Part shown: positions 1 to 12,860 of the stretch, one piece after another
How positions within the stretch are numbered: the first letter of the stretch is position 1
Layout of the letters: every line of letters begins with the position of its first letter
The notes under the pieces: generated by a model
Told to the model about the DNA's origin: nothing
Database searches by the model: none
The model's input: the letters and a program-made list of their open reading frames with translations, nothing else
Translations under genes and position numbers: made by a program
NCBI GenBank assembly: GCA_965153455.1
Contig: OZ234502.1
Span: 8,463,495 to 8,527,494, forward strand
Length of the DNA: 64,000 bases
Direction: 5' to 3'
Source of the DNA: Sphagnum compactum
Taxonomy: Eukaryota > Bryophyta > Sphagnopsida > Sphagnales

Positions 1-1295
1 CTACTTTTTGTTCACTTAACAAGTAGACTGGCAAGTATTTTTAGTTACACATTTTATTGTGCTTTCACCCACACTCTTTAAAATGCTCTCCTGAAAACGA
101 TCCGCTCCTCTTTGATAGCTACTTAATTGGTGGGATGGAAGCTTGAACAAGTGGAGGTAGAAGGTCATGACCCCACCTAAAGTGAGCCTGGAATGGAAGT
201 GAACCTAAACTATTGGCCCTTATAGCCCCCAATAAAAGTGGGCTACCATCCTACAAAAATTTAAATGCAATGAATAGGGCAACGAACCTTTAGTTCCCCA
301 AGTATGTTACTAAAGTGATAACCTTCGCAAAGGTCTAACCCACCTTTGGAAATGGGAAAAGAGGCTTGTCGATAAACTTAGGGAACCTCCGAACACTCCA
401 AAGAACCTAACACTGAAAACCTCCTGAATATGCAAATGAAGGTCGAATCAAAAAAAATTAACTAACGCTGAAAATTCAAAAATGGAAGGAAAGAACAAAA
501 AATGTAATAAGGCTTATGGGTGAAACAACAAATGAGGATCCTAAATGCCACCTACACATCCCCTATCTTAAGAAAGGCATCATCATCATCATCCAAAATA
601 TCCCTGGAAAAAAAAATGTGAAGGAAAAAGACCCCAAAGGAACATCCAAAACCATAATGCCCCTGTAAGGATACAGAAGCCTTATGGAGGTGAAAACCTG
701 GAAGGTAACCCCACAAAAGACCAAGTAACACACTTACAAGGTTAAATTGCAAGGCGTATCAAATCTAAAAGAACCTCGCCTACTGTTATTGGCGAAATGC
801 TACTATAAGGTTTCGCCAAAGTTAATATGCTAGCAACACCAAGGGCCTTAGTTATTTTCTCGAGGATATCCCTTGTAACAACATAAGAACACACCATGAA
901 TAACTAAAAAAAGCTGTTAATTGAATCTTTTGGGTCAAATAAATCTCGAAAGTGCTTGAATACCATGCCGGAGGCCCTCTAGCTGAAAAATGAGCTAAAT
1001 GGATGAATGTCGACCTAAACATGTCCAAGTCTACTTTTGGCCGGAACTCCATTAAAAAATCGAAGCATGACAAGGACGAATCTAAAGGATGAAGAGCCCG
1101 CAAAACAATAATGGTCTTTAAAAAGACCAAAGCAAGTGCTAAGGGGACAAGGGCCTTTACAACATGAACATATTCCTTGACTCGCCCTAGGGCTAAACTC
1201 CAATGAAGATGATGGGCCCCCAAGTGGGAAGAGAGGGAAGATGTTATAAAGATTTGTTTAGCTTTCAAGTGGATGCCCTACTTTTGACATGCTAC
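1..1295. other. Intergenic, no gene recognised
   Basis: No convincing gene is seen. The longest open frames, on the minus strand around 852-1268, give hydrophobic, composition-biased peptides in overlapping frames without a domain I can name. The somewhat higher GC of 900-1220 suggests an old coding fragment, possibly retroelement-derived, but I cannot support an identity. Confidence 0.4.
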
Positions 1296-1303
1296 TTAAA
1301 ATC

Positions 1304-1653
1304 CAATGTTGGGTGGGCACCCACTTTGGTAGGTCAGAATCACTAGTTTTGGTTAATATGAACCAAACTAAAACACAAATTGCATTTTATTTTTTAAGAA
1401 CCAAATTTGGGTTCTATTTATGTGTGGAATTGGGGGATTAATTGGAGGTTAACCAAACATAAATTATCAAATCCAATCCAAGTTAATAAAAACTAGACCA
1501 AAATCAAAACTCAATTTTTTTTATAAACCTAACTAAAACCATATTCCCCATTCCATTTACATGTGGAACCAAAATGGACACAATTCTAATATTATTTATT
1601 CTAGAACCAAAACATGATGTTCTTCCTAAAAGTAAAAAACCAACCAACACTAA
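1304..1653. mobile_element. Short non-autonomous hAT-like element
   Basis: The left end reads caatgttgggtgggcac and the right end ccaaccaacacta, which is roughly its inverted complement (tagtgttggttgg). The 350-bp interior has no coding capacity. The left flank 1296-1303 is ttaaaatc and the right flank 1653-1660 is attaaaac, sharing ttaaaa. An 8-bp target duplication and CA(A/G)TGTTGGG ends fit the hAT superfamily. It abuts a second hAT element that starts at 1661, so the pair may be a tandem insertion or one larger element with an internal copy of its end. Confidence 0.5.
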
Positions 1654-1660
1654 TTAAAAC

Positions 1661-4296
1661 CAATGTTGGGTAGATATCTAAAAAAATTGGATATCACAAA
1701 CTGTGATATCCAACGAGATATCCTAACCATTAAATCTCAAGGTTATGAAATCTAGACATGTAATATCTAGATTTCAATCTAGATATCACAACTAGTGAAA
1801 TCCAAGCATGATATCAATTTTTTGCCCAGATCCAGATATCACATTAAGTATTTAGATTTGAATAAAAAAATAAAAATAAATTCCATTAAGAGTTAGGTTT
1901 GGGGGAAAAAAATTAATTTGAGGGTTTGAAGTGGCTACTACTCATAATGCAATTTCCTCAAACCTTATGTGTCACATTGTTCATCTATTAAAAAGCTTGA
2001 TATCACACTTGGGCCCCATTTTTTTGGGTTTTCTTATGTTTGTTTTTCTTTGTCGTTCACTTGTGTTCATGTGTCATGCACTAACTTGCTACTACTTCCT
2101 TCATGCTAATATTATTTTGCTTCCCTTGGCATAGTTGTTACTTTGTTTCCTTTTGCAATTGTTGTTTCCCTTCATGTTATCATCATTGCTTCCCCCTACA
2201 CTATTACTATTGATTCCCTTTATGTTGTTTCCTTTCACATTGCTACTACTCCTTCCCTTCACACTGTTATTGCTCCTTCCTTTTGTTGCGTCCCTTCATG
2301 CTATATTATTGATTTCTTTTGCACTTCTATTGATGTTTCCCTTCACATTGTTGTTGTCGTTGTTGTGTGTTTCAAATACATGTTTATTCACATTATTGTT
2401 GTTATGTGTTTCAAGTATTTCCTCCACATTATTCTTGTGCCTCCTTTTGTGTTTTTATTGTTGTGCCCTCCCTTTGTGATTTTAGAACTTATATTGCCTT
2501 CTCATCTTCACACTTTGCAAGTTACAGCTTGGAGTTTTTTTTATGACAATTACCAACATTTTTTTGTGGGGTAAGTTTTTTCCCCATTTTTTTTGTGTTT
2601 TTTTAATCTTGTCTTTGTTTGTTGTATTTTCTTTTTTCTATATTTAATTTTTGGTTAAATTTTATTTATTTCCGTGGTTAACTCTTTTTATGTTTTCTTG
2701 TGCAAGCTTTTTACAAGTCATTTTGTGCATTAAAATAATTTTTTACAACATCACTTGTATAATGAATACTAAGTTTTATTCTTGCTTGTAAATGTTGTCA
2801 ATGTTTACAAATTCAATTTTTTTAAGCATCCATATTTCACCTTAAACCCTAGACCAAAGACATTTGTTTGGAAAACATTTTGTTTACTTGAATCTCTCCA
2901 ACCTTGGCCCTCTTTAACATCATGTGAAAAATGGAAAAATATAATGAAATGAAAATAAATTAATCCAAAATCAAGTTTGTTGTGAAATGTGAAGCTCTAA
3001 ACTTGGAAAAAAACTTTTAGGGAAAAATATTTTGGTCATGTTTTCTTCAAAGCTTGCCAATATGCCACCAATGATGAAAATGTTTGTAAGGGCTTTAAAT
3101 ATGTTTTCATAAAGTCTACCCAATCAAATTTTTAGAAATGCATGACTTGGCCAAAGAAATTTGGTAAAAGTCAAGATGAATGGAACAAAACCCACATTGA
3201 AACTAGTTTGAAGCCATGAAAATTGAACACTCTAATGAAATCTAAATCTTTATTTCAAACATCAATGTAATCTTTGTTTTTGTTTGTGTAAGTTTTATTT
3301 TTTTGTGAAATTTGCAAATTGTTGATATTTGATTTATTCTTGTAAATTTGCAAAGAAGGTCATATTGTTCGAAGAAACATTATAATTTAGGGCAACAATT
3401 GTTTTATGTTATGGTCACCAAACATCAATGAGGACTTTTAGTCATGTGCTTCCATCTCTAACTTGGGATGTCTCTCAAATCATTGTTGATATTTTTTTCT
3501 TCGGTTGTGAATGCTTGTATGTTTAACCAATCCCACGGGCATTTATTATTTTCTAATGCTTTGCCTGCAACAATTACCATGGCTTTGGAACTCAAAGAAA
3601 AATTTAAAATGGCACCTTCTATGGTTAATTTGGAAGATGAGATGGTTGTGGTTTGGAGTTGTCTATGCTTATTTTTAACATTAAAAAACAAGTATGTGAT
3701 GTTTTAAATGATTTTCTTTTATTCTTAATGAAATATGAAAATAACAAAACCCATAACATGTTATCTCTAATGTTAGACTCAAAATTTAAGATCTTAAGTT
3801 GGTTTCTTCTTTTAGTGGCTCAAAACAAATTGTACCTATGGTGGAAAATGATAAGAAATGGTCTTTGCTTCCATTTCCATTGAAATACCACCATGTACTT
3901 CACCTCGTGTTCGAATTTGAAATTGTGGTACATAAACTAAATGATGAATTTTTTTGTTTTGACATATTTTAAATGACTATTGGGATTGGTGAGCCAACCA
4001 AGGAATTGGTGGATAGGGAATTGCAAATGTTTTGGAGGTATCAAATTGATGCAAAGACATTAAGTGTACTTTGGAGTGGTGGGGAAAATGTGAGTCCTTT
4101 TTTTCAATTTTTTTTCCTTGCCCATTAAATCTTCAAGATTGTGGGATCCCAAATTGAAATTGCAAGAATTTTTTCCTTGGTTGGGATATTGACAAATTTG
4201 AAAAGATGTAGGCTAAATTTATTTTAAAAATTTAAAAATTATTTGAAAATCAAAACTAACTTATACAAAAAGAAATTGATATCCACCCAACACTAG
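1661..4296 (+). mobile_element. hAT-family DNA transposon, decayed
   Basis: The terminal inverted repeats are caatgttgggtagatatc (1661-1678) and gatatccacccaacacta (4278-4295), matching at 15 of 18 positions. The subterminal 5' region carries the hexamer GATATC seven times between 1673 and 1840, as expected of hAT transposase-binding repeats. The right flank 4297-4304 (ttaaaatc) is identical to 1296-1303, the left flank of the preceding short element. Transposase remnants on the plus strand occupy about 3653-4212. The 5' half (about 2110-2360) is a T-rich degenerate repeat of cccttcacattgttattg-like units that opens long but meaningless frames. The element cannot encode an intact transposase. 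Confidence 0.75.
3653..4212 (+). pseudogene. hAT transposase fossil, C-terminal half
   Basis: A frame around 3745-3800 reads THNMLSLMLDSKFK, resembling the conserved block before the hAT dimerisation domain. From 3973 a second stretch reads as the run-up to the C-terminal region (GEPTKELVDRELQMFWRY). At 4138-4212 the frame IVGSQIEIARIFSLVGILTN is the typical hAT C-terminal dimerisation motif (the Dimer_Tnp_hAT family). The blocks are separated by stops and frame changes, so the gene is dead. The N-terminal zinc finger and the first catalytic aspartates were not found. Identification rests on motif order from family knowledge; no alignment was run. Confidence 0.75.
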
Positions 4297-4360
4297 TTAA
4301 AATCCTAAATCCTAAAACTATTGCTCATGATCCAAAAAGGAGAATATTTTCTTATCACAT

Positions 4361-4790
4361 GATCAACAAGGTGTGTTATACACAATGGCCGTGTCATTCA
4401 TTCAATATCAAAAATGGATATTGTGTGATAAATTTGTTAGCTAGGGGAATTTATTTTTTAAATCTATTTTAATATACATCATCATGTTGTTGTAAAGGAA
4501 AAATTGTGATGCTTATTTTTTCAATTTTTAACATCACATTAATTACAAGGAACCCAAAAGAGATCTTACGTTAAATGATGACAAGTTGTAAAAACCTATC
4601 TAAACTTTTTTTTTTAATTGATAATTTTTTCTGAAAATTTAATGAATTTTTAAAATTAAGAAATGATCAATTATTCTTTTTTCATATGTACTTTTCACAT
4701 TTGTGCAAAATTTCAAACAAAAAAAAAGACTTATCATGACACATGTATTTGAATGTTTTTAATCACATCATCATGAGTTAACCATTTTTT
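4361..4790. repeat. Dispersed repeat family A, copy 1
   Basis: This segment is repeated in the same orientation at about 45550-46025. Shared landmarks, in order, are aaggtgtgttatac, aaatctattttaat, tacatcatcatg, aacatcacatta, aggaacccaaaag, acctatctaaac, cacatttgtgcaaaatttc and tgtatttgaatgtttt. Divergence is spread evenly with small indels. No coding frame or clear terminal repeats were seen, so it may be a solo-LTR fragment or a non-autonomous element. Confidence 0.75.
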
Positions 4791-5011
4791 GGTGAAGATA
4801 GTTTCATAATTTATAATTTTGTGGGTTATGAATTGGTGACAAAGTCATCTGGGGCTGGGTGGACATTTAGAAGAGGCGGGCCAAGGGAGAAAGCAAAATG
4901 TCAAAAGATGAATGTGAATCTTTTATGACCAAATTTAGGATGAATCATCTCACCTAGTTTCTAGGGGGCAAAATCCCTTGAAGCTACTATACTCTATAAT
5001 GATTCTCAACA

Positions 5012-5024
5012 CAGTATCAGAGCC
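5012..5024 (+). other. Candidate LTR end and tRNA-iMet primer binding site
   Basis: The sequence cagtatcagagcc follows tgattctcaaca. Plant Copia LTRs commonly end in ..CAACA followed by TGGTATCAGAGC, complementary to the 3' end of initiator tRNA-Met. Nine bases (tatcagagc, 5015-5023) match the initiator tRNA gene at the other end of this window. The LTR start and any gag or pol were not identified, so this is a fragment at best. Confidence 0.45.
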
Positions 5025-5592
5025 AACAAAAGAGTCTTATGTTGGAGTGTTTTAAACAATTATTGTGATCAAGTCTGGAGCTGTTTTGCACAAAAATTAA
5101 TTCCTTGATGTGGCCTAAAAATATTTAGCATGGAAGACATGTTTATGTAATTGCCACTTTTGCAAAATAAGAAAACGGAGGGAAAAAAAGACTTGTATGT
5201 TACCCAATTAACACAAGGAGTTGCCTCCCACGAGAAAAGGATTATAGCCAAGGGTTGAAAAAAAAGCTTATGTCATGAATGAGATTGTTAGAATGGGAGC
5301 TTTAAATTGTTTCAATGAGTCTTCTTCAGCAGCAATCTGACGCTCAAATGTTGTCATAGCCACAAAAGCAATTTATGGCTGATGAGATTGTTCAAATTGT
5401 CACCTTGAGTTGTTTTACAAGAGTTGATTGAATTGTACATACTTAGTTGTCCATATACACAACTTTTCCAGAAAGTAAGCAAGCTCCTAAAATTCAATTT
5501 GTGGGTAAGCACTAAGCAGCCATCAAAGAATGCAACAAGATCCCATGATATGAGTACAATCAACCTGGACTGCAGAAGTGATGGTTTTTGAC
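5025..5592. other. Possible Copia internal remnant, unassigned
   Basis: This stretch follows the candidate primer binding site, but no gag motif or long frame can be recognised. Confidence 0.3.
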
Positions 5593-5937
5593 CAGTGTTG
5601 GGTGGTTCTTTGAATTTATAAAGAATTGTTGGTTCTGGTTCTTTGAAAATTTCAGAATCAAAGAATTGTCAACTCCAGTTTTTCAAAGAAAATTCAGAAT
5701 CAAAGAACCGGTAGTTCCAGTTATTTCAGAAGCCTTACTAGTAGAACTCACAGCTTTCATGAAAGAATCAAGAGTTCTCTGGGCGATTATTTGACCTTTT
5801 ACATATTTTGAAAAGCATGGTTATATACCAAAGTCAGTTCTTTGCATTTTTTAAAGAACCAGCAGGTCAATGTGTTTATACTGAGGTTGATAACCAATGG
5901 GCATCTGTCCCTGATTTTAAGAACCGCTCAACACTAG
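5593..5937. mobile_element. hAT-like MITE
   Basis: The left end is cagtgttgggtggttctttg and the right end aagaaccgctcaacactag, a near inverted complement. The flanks tttttgac (5585-5592) and gtattgac (5938-5945) match at 6 of 8 positions, as an aged 8-bp target duplication would. Inside, the motif (a)gaatcaaagaa with ccgg or ttg and its reverse ggttctttgaa recur near both ends as subterminal repeats. The weak open frames are by-products. Relatives are suspected near 6886-7036 and 46683-46870. Confidence 0.65.
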
Positions 5938-8900
5938 GTATTGACATCAAACACGTTGATGTAGCTTACTCAGTATATGTACTTCTTAGCTCAAAGGTGG
6001 CAGATTGTGCAACCTCTACTTGCAGCATTACACACCTTTTTAGGAGCTGTTTTTTATGCAGCCTAAGTGGTGATCATCCACAAGAAGATGTAGAAAAAGT
6101 GACGACCATCCTAAAAAAGATTTAGGCAAATCTGGCTGTAAAACAGATATCAAGGACAAATCTTTAATCATCTACTTTCTTTTTGGTTATTTATTGAAAC
6201 CATATACAGAAATTTGGCAACTTTTCCTTTCTTTTTTGACTTCTGGTGATTGAAACTCTGAAATTTTTTAAGGTTTTCATTTTTAATTTCACCAGTAAAA
6301 AAAAGGTCAGGCATCACACTGTTATTCTGTAAATGAAGTTCTAACTTCACAAAGGCATTCCTGAGTTAGTTGCACATGTATCAAAATAGGATCAACTTAC
6401 AATGGACTTCCATGCAAGCACTGAAACTCTGCAACACCAAACTGTAGGAGAACCCATCTTTACTAAGCACATGACTGTCTGTTCCTGCTGTCAATTCTAC
6501 ACAGATCTCAACACCACAATTGCAAAGCAAACAAAATCAATAGCAAGACGAATATCATCATGTAAAGCACAAATTTTCTAGGAAATTAAATCATCACCTA
6601 TCTAACTCTGCACAACCCCTTAAGTTCCTGCCTCTGCTTCAAACTTGATAATTATGATTTCTGATGCTCTTCATTCATTCTGTATTTTATAATGCTGTGG
6701 AAGTTCAATCCTAGCTGCCATCAAACAAAAATTGTGGCCAAAAGGATTAAATCCACACTACTAGAATCGCCAATGAAGGAAAGGAATGGTAATGGCAATG
6801 CACCTTGTTTTCAGTTCAAGGACGATGTCATTCAAGGCAAGTGTTGTGCGGATATCAGAGTTGACACCAAATCCTGCTGGTTATCAGGGTGGTTCTTTGA
6901 TTTCATAACCATTGATCTTGGAAAATCAGAGAATTGGGTCTGACATATAACCACCATTCTACAAAAAAAGTCAAAAATCAATTTGGAATTTCAAAAAATT
7001 GGGTTTGTGGGTCATTAAGAAAATCTAATACCCACACAACATTCAGTAAGACTAGTGTTGGCTTCTTCAGAAGAAGAACCATCTTGTTCGGGCTAAAGTT
7101 TTTCCTAAACATGGAAGACCCCTCAATTTCGGGTTTTTTTTATATTCTCCAAAATTAAGACGCATTTGTTCAAAGGCTAGGTTAATTTTTCTTGACCGAT
7201 AATTTTGGGTCTAACCCATCCAACCCTTATAAGAATAGGCATGATTCCATGTTCATTCATGCTGAGTTAGATCTAGCTTACATGTGCGAACTTCTCTTAT
7301 ACTTTCTTCCTTTCACTACGTTTGCCCATCTTTAAGATTTCCATCTTTTTTCTAACTCAATGGCACCTAGGTATCCATTTCTTTTTCCCCTTATCCCCTT
7401 CTCCCTTGCCATCCTAGAATGTCCATTCTCTTATTCTTCTTTATGCTTGGGTAATTATTGAAAGCAGAAATATGACATGAAAGATGGAAAGAAGAAATAA
7501 AGATGTTAAATGCTCATGCACCCGAGGCAAAATATAAAACCCATAACAACAAGAAACGAGGGTTTCTCCTTCCATCCTTTTTCTATTGTTATTCGTTCAA
7601 ACTATGTTTTTACAATCCATTATCATCACTATTGTGCATGTAGTTGTAAATAGTTGTTTTACATGCTATGTAAAACCATGTAGGTGTAATAATTTATACT
7701 TACACTTGCAAAACATGCATGTATATATTTTTAAAATACACTTACATGACATTGTGTAAAAATATTCACCGTGTAAATGTAAATCACAATGCAATATCCT
7801 CATAAAGAATATTGTCGTGAAGATATTATATTACCCTCTATCCTTGGAAATTATGGTTTGCAAAAAAAATGAGGATATTACATCTCATATTTTTCATAAG
7901 TTGGTAGCTATAGTTTTATAGAGCAAAACAAGACCATAATGAAATCAAATGACAAGGGAACATTCACTTGAAACAAACCACTAATGAAGCTTTTAGCAAT
8001 GCTAAGAGTTGTAAGATGGTCAAAATGTCACCACTTGAACTTGCAAAAATTATAAATGAAAAGGAACAACATGGGGAGCTCACTCTAAACCCTAAATTCT
8101 CCACTTTGCAAGACCAAAATAAAAAGGAGTTGGAAAACAACTAGTACCCAAAAAAAAAAAGGAAAATTCAACACAATAAAAAAGATAAAAAGTTAAAAAT
8201 TAAAAAATCGCCTAAAATAATTTGTTGAAATTTTCAACAATACAAAGAATTACAAACCAATGACAACACCACTAACTACACTGGCAAACAAGCTCTAAAC
8301 AACGGAGATAACATGACCTAGGAGCTCACAAGACTTCAACAAAAGAGACTTTGCAATATATCATTCTTTCATTCCTAAGCCTTGTTTTTCTACTTTTTCC
8401 CCTCATTCCCCTTTTCCCTTTTTTTCCCTTCTTTATTTGTAGAACCAACTATACTTCTATACCTATTGTTTAATTGAACCTTAAAAAGACCAAGGGAAAA
8501 AAAAAGTCCTATTACATATGTTATTGTATGTTATGTTCATTTCTTTGTTTACATTCTTTTATTTGATTTTGCATTGTGTGTAGAACCATATAAGTTTACG
8601 TGTTTTTTTTAATGACTTACACTAATAATTGTCCTATTTTATGCAAGATGAAGTAACCTTACATGATTTTACACTTACATTGCAACATAAAAAGTTTTAC
8701 ACTTACACATCCAAAATTATACACTTACATTACTTGACATATGCATCAAAAACCATATACACACAGGACACTAATTATTATGTATGGAAGAGCATTCTTT
8801 AAATATCCTTTAAATATCACATTATTAAAGAATTGTATATTGGTAGGAAAGATGAACCTATAAACCTAAACTTTACAAGGTGCAACAAACACAATGGTCA

Positions 8901-10839
8901 ATGGCATGCCTATTCTCTAAGATGAAGGATTTTACCTCATTATGTTTTTTTAAAAAGGAGAATTATATTAAATTATGGTCCATGACAAGGAAAAAACAAT
9001 TATTATATTAAATTATGATAGGAGACAATGATTATTAACCTTAGATGAGATTTCTCCAATTTGAGGATCCTTCAAAAATGACTTAATTTTTTCTGCTTTT
9101 GGTCCAAATGCTGAATGTGATGAGAAAGACAAACCAGCTGCCTTAGCATATAACTCATACATCTATGAATCCGACCTTTGGTATCCCACTTAACCCATCC
9201 ACCCAGCCCCATAACTAATAACCTACATAACAAAGGAAACAAATTCAGACCATCAAATCCCATTAGCTAGGAAATAAAAACATTAGGCCTACATATATAT
9301 AACCTTCGTCGAAAATAATGCTTCCTTTCTACTACTTCCATTGGTCCTCTAAAATTCTCACTAACTTATTAAACCTTATCACACATTTAACTATTAGTTA
9401 ATTCAAGATAACTAAAAGCAAAAAATTCAAACTATCAAATCTAGCAATTTCATTGGCCATAACATTTTTTTTGCACACTTATACACACAAAATCGTATCC
9501 AACACTCCATATATTAGGGACATTAATATTATTAGGCCCCCTTTACACTAGAGCTTGAAACCCTATGGCCACCAAAATAGAAAATCTATAATTGGAAGAA
9601 AATGCATTTCAATATTAGAGTTCACTTTACACAAAGGTTGAGGGACCCAAGGGCCAAAGAAATGTACTTTTATGCATGAAAAAACAACATTAAATGCATT
9701 ATGGAGAATGTTTCATGGTCTAATGAATTTGATGCTAAACCTACCTACATTCCCAACTATAAGTAGGCTTGGCACCAAGTCCATTAGATGGTTAGTCTAA
9801 AAAACCATGATTGGTCATATTTTGATGGTCGAATTCAGATTTTTTTAATAACTTTTTTTAGAGGCAGGTTGGACATTCAGTCGACCATGAGCTCACAAAG
9901 CCATCATTGGTCTACAAAAAAAAAAAAATCATATTTTTTTTCTCAAGTGTTCTAAGTATATTTTTTGAAGGTGGGCGCAAAGTTCATTAGCTCATGGCTC
10001 AAATGTTTTTATTTTTTTATTCGAAGGTGGGTGCAAAGTTTGCTAGCTCATGGTCAAAAAACGTTTGTGATTGGTCAGAAAAATTACATATCTCTATACA
10101 AACATTTGAACTTTGGGGGGTCCCCACAACTAATTAATATGAGTTCCAAACCATATACTCTCAAGGTAATTCCCTTAAGGCCTAGAGGCTTGACCTCTAT
10201 AATGTAAACAATGTGTTGTTTAAGAAGCTAGAGAATACAGTGGACTGTAAGTTGGAAAAGGTGCAAGTTGGGGGGCAAGTGGGTGGCCAAAATTAGTAGG
10301 TTAAAAGTAGGTTGGTAACAGTGCCTGAAAGGAGTTATGGAGCTTGGAGATACCTACCTAGTTGGAGGGCCCACTATCCACACATGGCCAGTATCCCAAG
10401 GAAGATGCTAAATCAGTGTTTTATTTAGTGGCGAATTTTTGCAACTTGGTGACCTAAAAATATAACATGAATATTTTTTTGCATTTTTTTTTTCCTAATC
10501 ACCAAAATTTGAGAATTTCAAAAAAAAAAAAAAATCTTTGTTGTTTTCTTGTCTTTTTAATTTATTTCGGTGCAATTTTTTGTCACTCTTTTATTTTTGG
10601 AGTTTTAAAAGAAAATTTTCAATTAATGTTAATTATGTTTTGGGATGCTCATTGCTTAATGTTTTTTTTTAAAAATTTAAAAACTTATTATATTATTTAC
10701 ATATTTATATGTCCAAATTTGGTTCTATATTATTTCAAACCTCAACTTGATCCAAATTATGAGGCATTATATTGTTAGTGGTGGAATTATGTTAACCATT
10801 ATCATATTAATACATTGGTAACTTGAACACTAATTATGT
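5938..10839. other. Intergenic AT-rich DNA with repeat debris
   Basis: No gene is recognised. Near 6886-7036, ggtggttctttgatttcataacc followed by acccacacaacattcag resembles a truncated copy of the 5593 MITE. At 7640-7790 and 8580-8750 the motif ttacacttaca recurs many times. At 9780-10060 a short segment with catgagctcac or agctcatggtc and aggtgggtgcaaagtt is locally duplicated. All open frames here are short and uninformative. Confidence 0.4.
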
Positions 10840-11330
10840 TGTGTGTTACAAGATCAGCACCCGACACTATCAAAATTAACAATGCCACCACACAAATGAA
10901 AACATACACACAAAATAATCACATTTTTTGTGATATGTTTTAGAATTTCAAAACATGAAAAATGAAACTCCATAATCACACCATGGGGATAACTAAACAC
11001 AAAAAAATCAAATCTCATTCAAACTGAATCAAGTTCCAACCACAACTAACAAGTTACAAAACATTAATGTCCTCCAACCAATACTTAATAGCTATTGTGT
11101 ACTACAAGATTGATGTTTGACATTATTAAAATTAAAACAAAGTCAAACACATGAAAACATGCACGCAAATTGTTCCCTTTGCTAAAATAAAGGTCCTCCT
11201 CCACTAAATAACTAAATGTATAATCAAATAGGACATAATGCAGTAAGGTAATCCATGAAAAGAATTTGGTTCCAATCATGATGAGATTAGTAGGCCAAGT
11301 GTAAGTTGATCCCATCATTAGTCACCTAAT
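10840..11330. repeat. Imperfect direct duplication, about 250 bp, at left end of the gypsy region
   Basis: Two adjacent units start near 10840 (ttgtgtgttacaagat) and 11092 (ttgtgtactacaagat). They share gacat or gacac tatcaaaatta-like, aaacacatgaaaacat-like and ggttccaa or agttccaa blocks. The first unit also matches 20923-21015. It is probably part of an LTR or its flank. Confidence 0.5.
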
Positions 11331-12159
11331 TGTAATCCTTCATGTTTAACTAAATTACACCTTTCCTAGAATTTAATCTATTGTCCATTAAATTAAGAAT
11401 GTGTTTATATCTTGATACTAAAGCCTAAGACAAAACAACAAAACATGTCTATTTGGTGCATCATGGACACACCCAATCTCATGTTGGAACCTTCACAAAT
11501 GGTGGTGTAAAACAACCCATACGCCATCCCTTAGAACAACGGTCACAAAACAACATAGTTATCAATCTTCACAATTTTTCATAAAACATGCATTGCAAAC
11601 TTGTTGGAACTATGACCAATCATGGATCCAATTGGCCATCCACATGTGGAAGGTGACATGGACACAATTCTACATATGATTTTTTGATATTTGATTATGC
11701 TAACCTTATGATGACAAATCTTCAAAAGGTAAAACCTTCTTCACACATAAAATGACATGACTAGTTATCACATCCAATGTGCTAGATGTTATTTGCTACA
11801 AATAAACATAATTTTCAAGTTCAAACCTTCAAACCTTAGGTGGATATTGACCTTCATGGATAATTTTGAATTGTTTGATGGTCAAGTTGTCCATTGCCAT
11901 AGGCATGATTCTTTTGTGTAAGGTTGCACTTGTTCACAAGTTTGAATTTATACATTGGGATCATTGGATTAACCACATTGGCCACATCCCTAAACAAATG
12001 GATGTTTAATAATTGGGGTTCACACCCAAAAGCAAAAAGTACTTAGGGGGAAATGATGCAAAGGATGTTTGCTTGTTGAATTGGTATCCCATGGCCAACC
12101 ATGGTAACTATATGTCCCAATCACTAATATGCCCCTTTAGTAATCCATGTTTTTGTAAA

Positions 12160-12860
12160 CCATTTTTCACCATTTATATCATTATTTCACCTAATCCATT
12201 AACTTCAAGATGATCATGAGAAGTAATCCTATGGTGAATCAAAACATGCTCACAAAACTGCTAAAATTTTCTTCAAAAGTTTATGCCCTAATCCATGAAC
12301 ACCTCTATCAAATATCACCAAACATATTCAAGACTTTATCCAATACTACATAAGTCACCCCTTCATTACTTTTGGACCAAATTAGAACCAATTCAATCCA
12401 CATGGGAAATGTTCAATCATAACTAACATGTACTAGTTATGATGAATAATTAAATTCAATGGCCTCACAAAATCTAAACTCCATTGATAGGCATGATCGG
12501 TAGAAACTATGAATGTAAAGTGGGTGCATTAAATCATGTATGAACCTAATCACACACCGTGCATCATGTAACATATTGTTGAACTTGTAATTGCATGTCT
12601 CTCCATTAATATTGGCCTTGAAATAGATTATAGGTCCAACATACTCCAAAATGTACCAACTTTTATAACATGTTTCACAAACCTTTCTCACACTTTTGGA
12701 CATGTTACCACACTACACAGCCATCTAGCCATGTTTTGAGAAGGTGTTGTCCTTCCCAATGATATATTTTGGCCCTTTGAAAGACCCAATCTTTTTCCTT
12801 GGGTGTTAATCTCACATCCAACTCCTTTATTTGTAAGTAGGTCAACATTTGGGCAAAATA
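12160..12860 (-). pseudogene. Ty3/gypsy integrase remnant
   Basis: The minus strand from 12703 reads MSKSVRKVCETCYK, matching the last part of the HHCC zinc-binding region that precedes the integrase core. Further on, pieces read SNEGVTYVVLDKVLNMFGDI, then a disrupted D-R-G block, then HRITSHDHLEVNGL. These correspond to the catalytic-core blocks around the second Asp and the conserved H-x-x-T-S-x-x-H-P-x-x-(D/N)-G-L segment before the catalytic Glu. Several stops and frame changes interrupt it, so no active enzyme is encoded. Confidence 0.8.

Noticed and set aside
852-1268. 138-codon minus frame as a possible gene
   Set aside because: Overlapping frames are similarly open, composition is biased, and no domain is recognised.
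2135-2574. Leu/Phe/Pro-rich overlapping frames in the hAT element
   Set aside because: They come from a degenerate T-rich repeat. The same sequence is open in two frames with hydrophobic nonsense.
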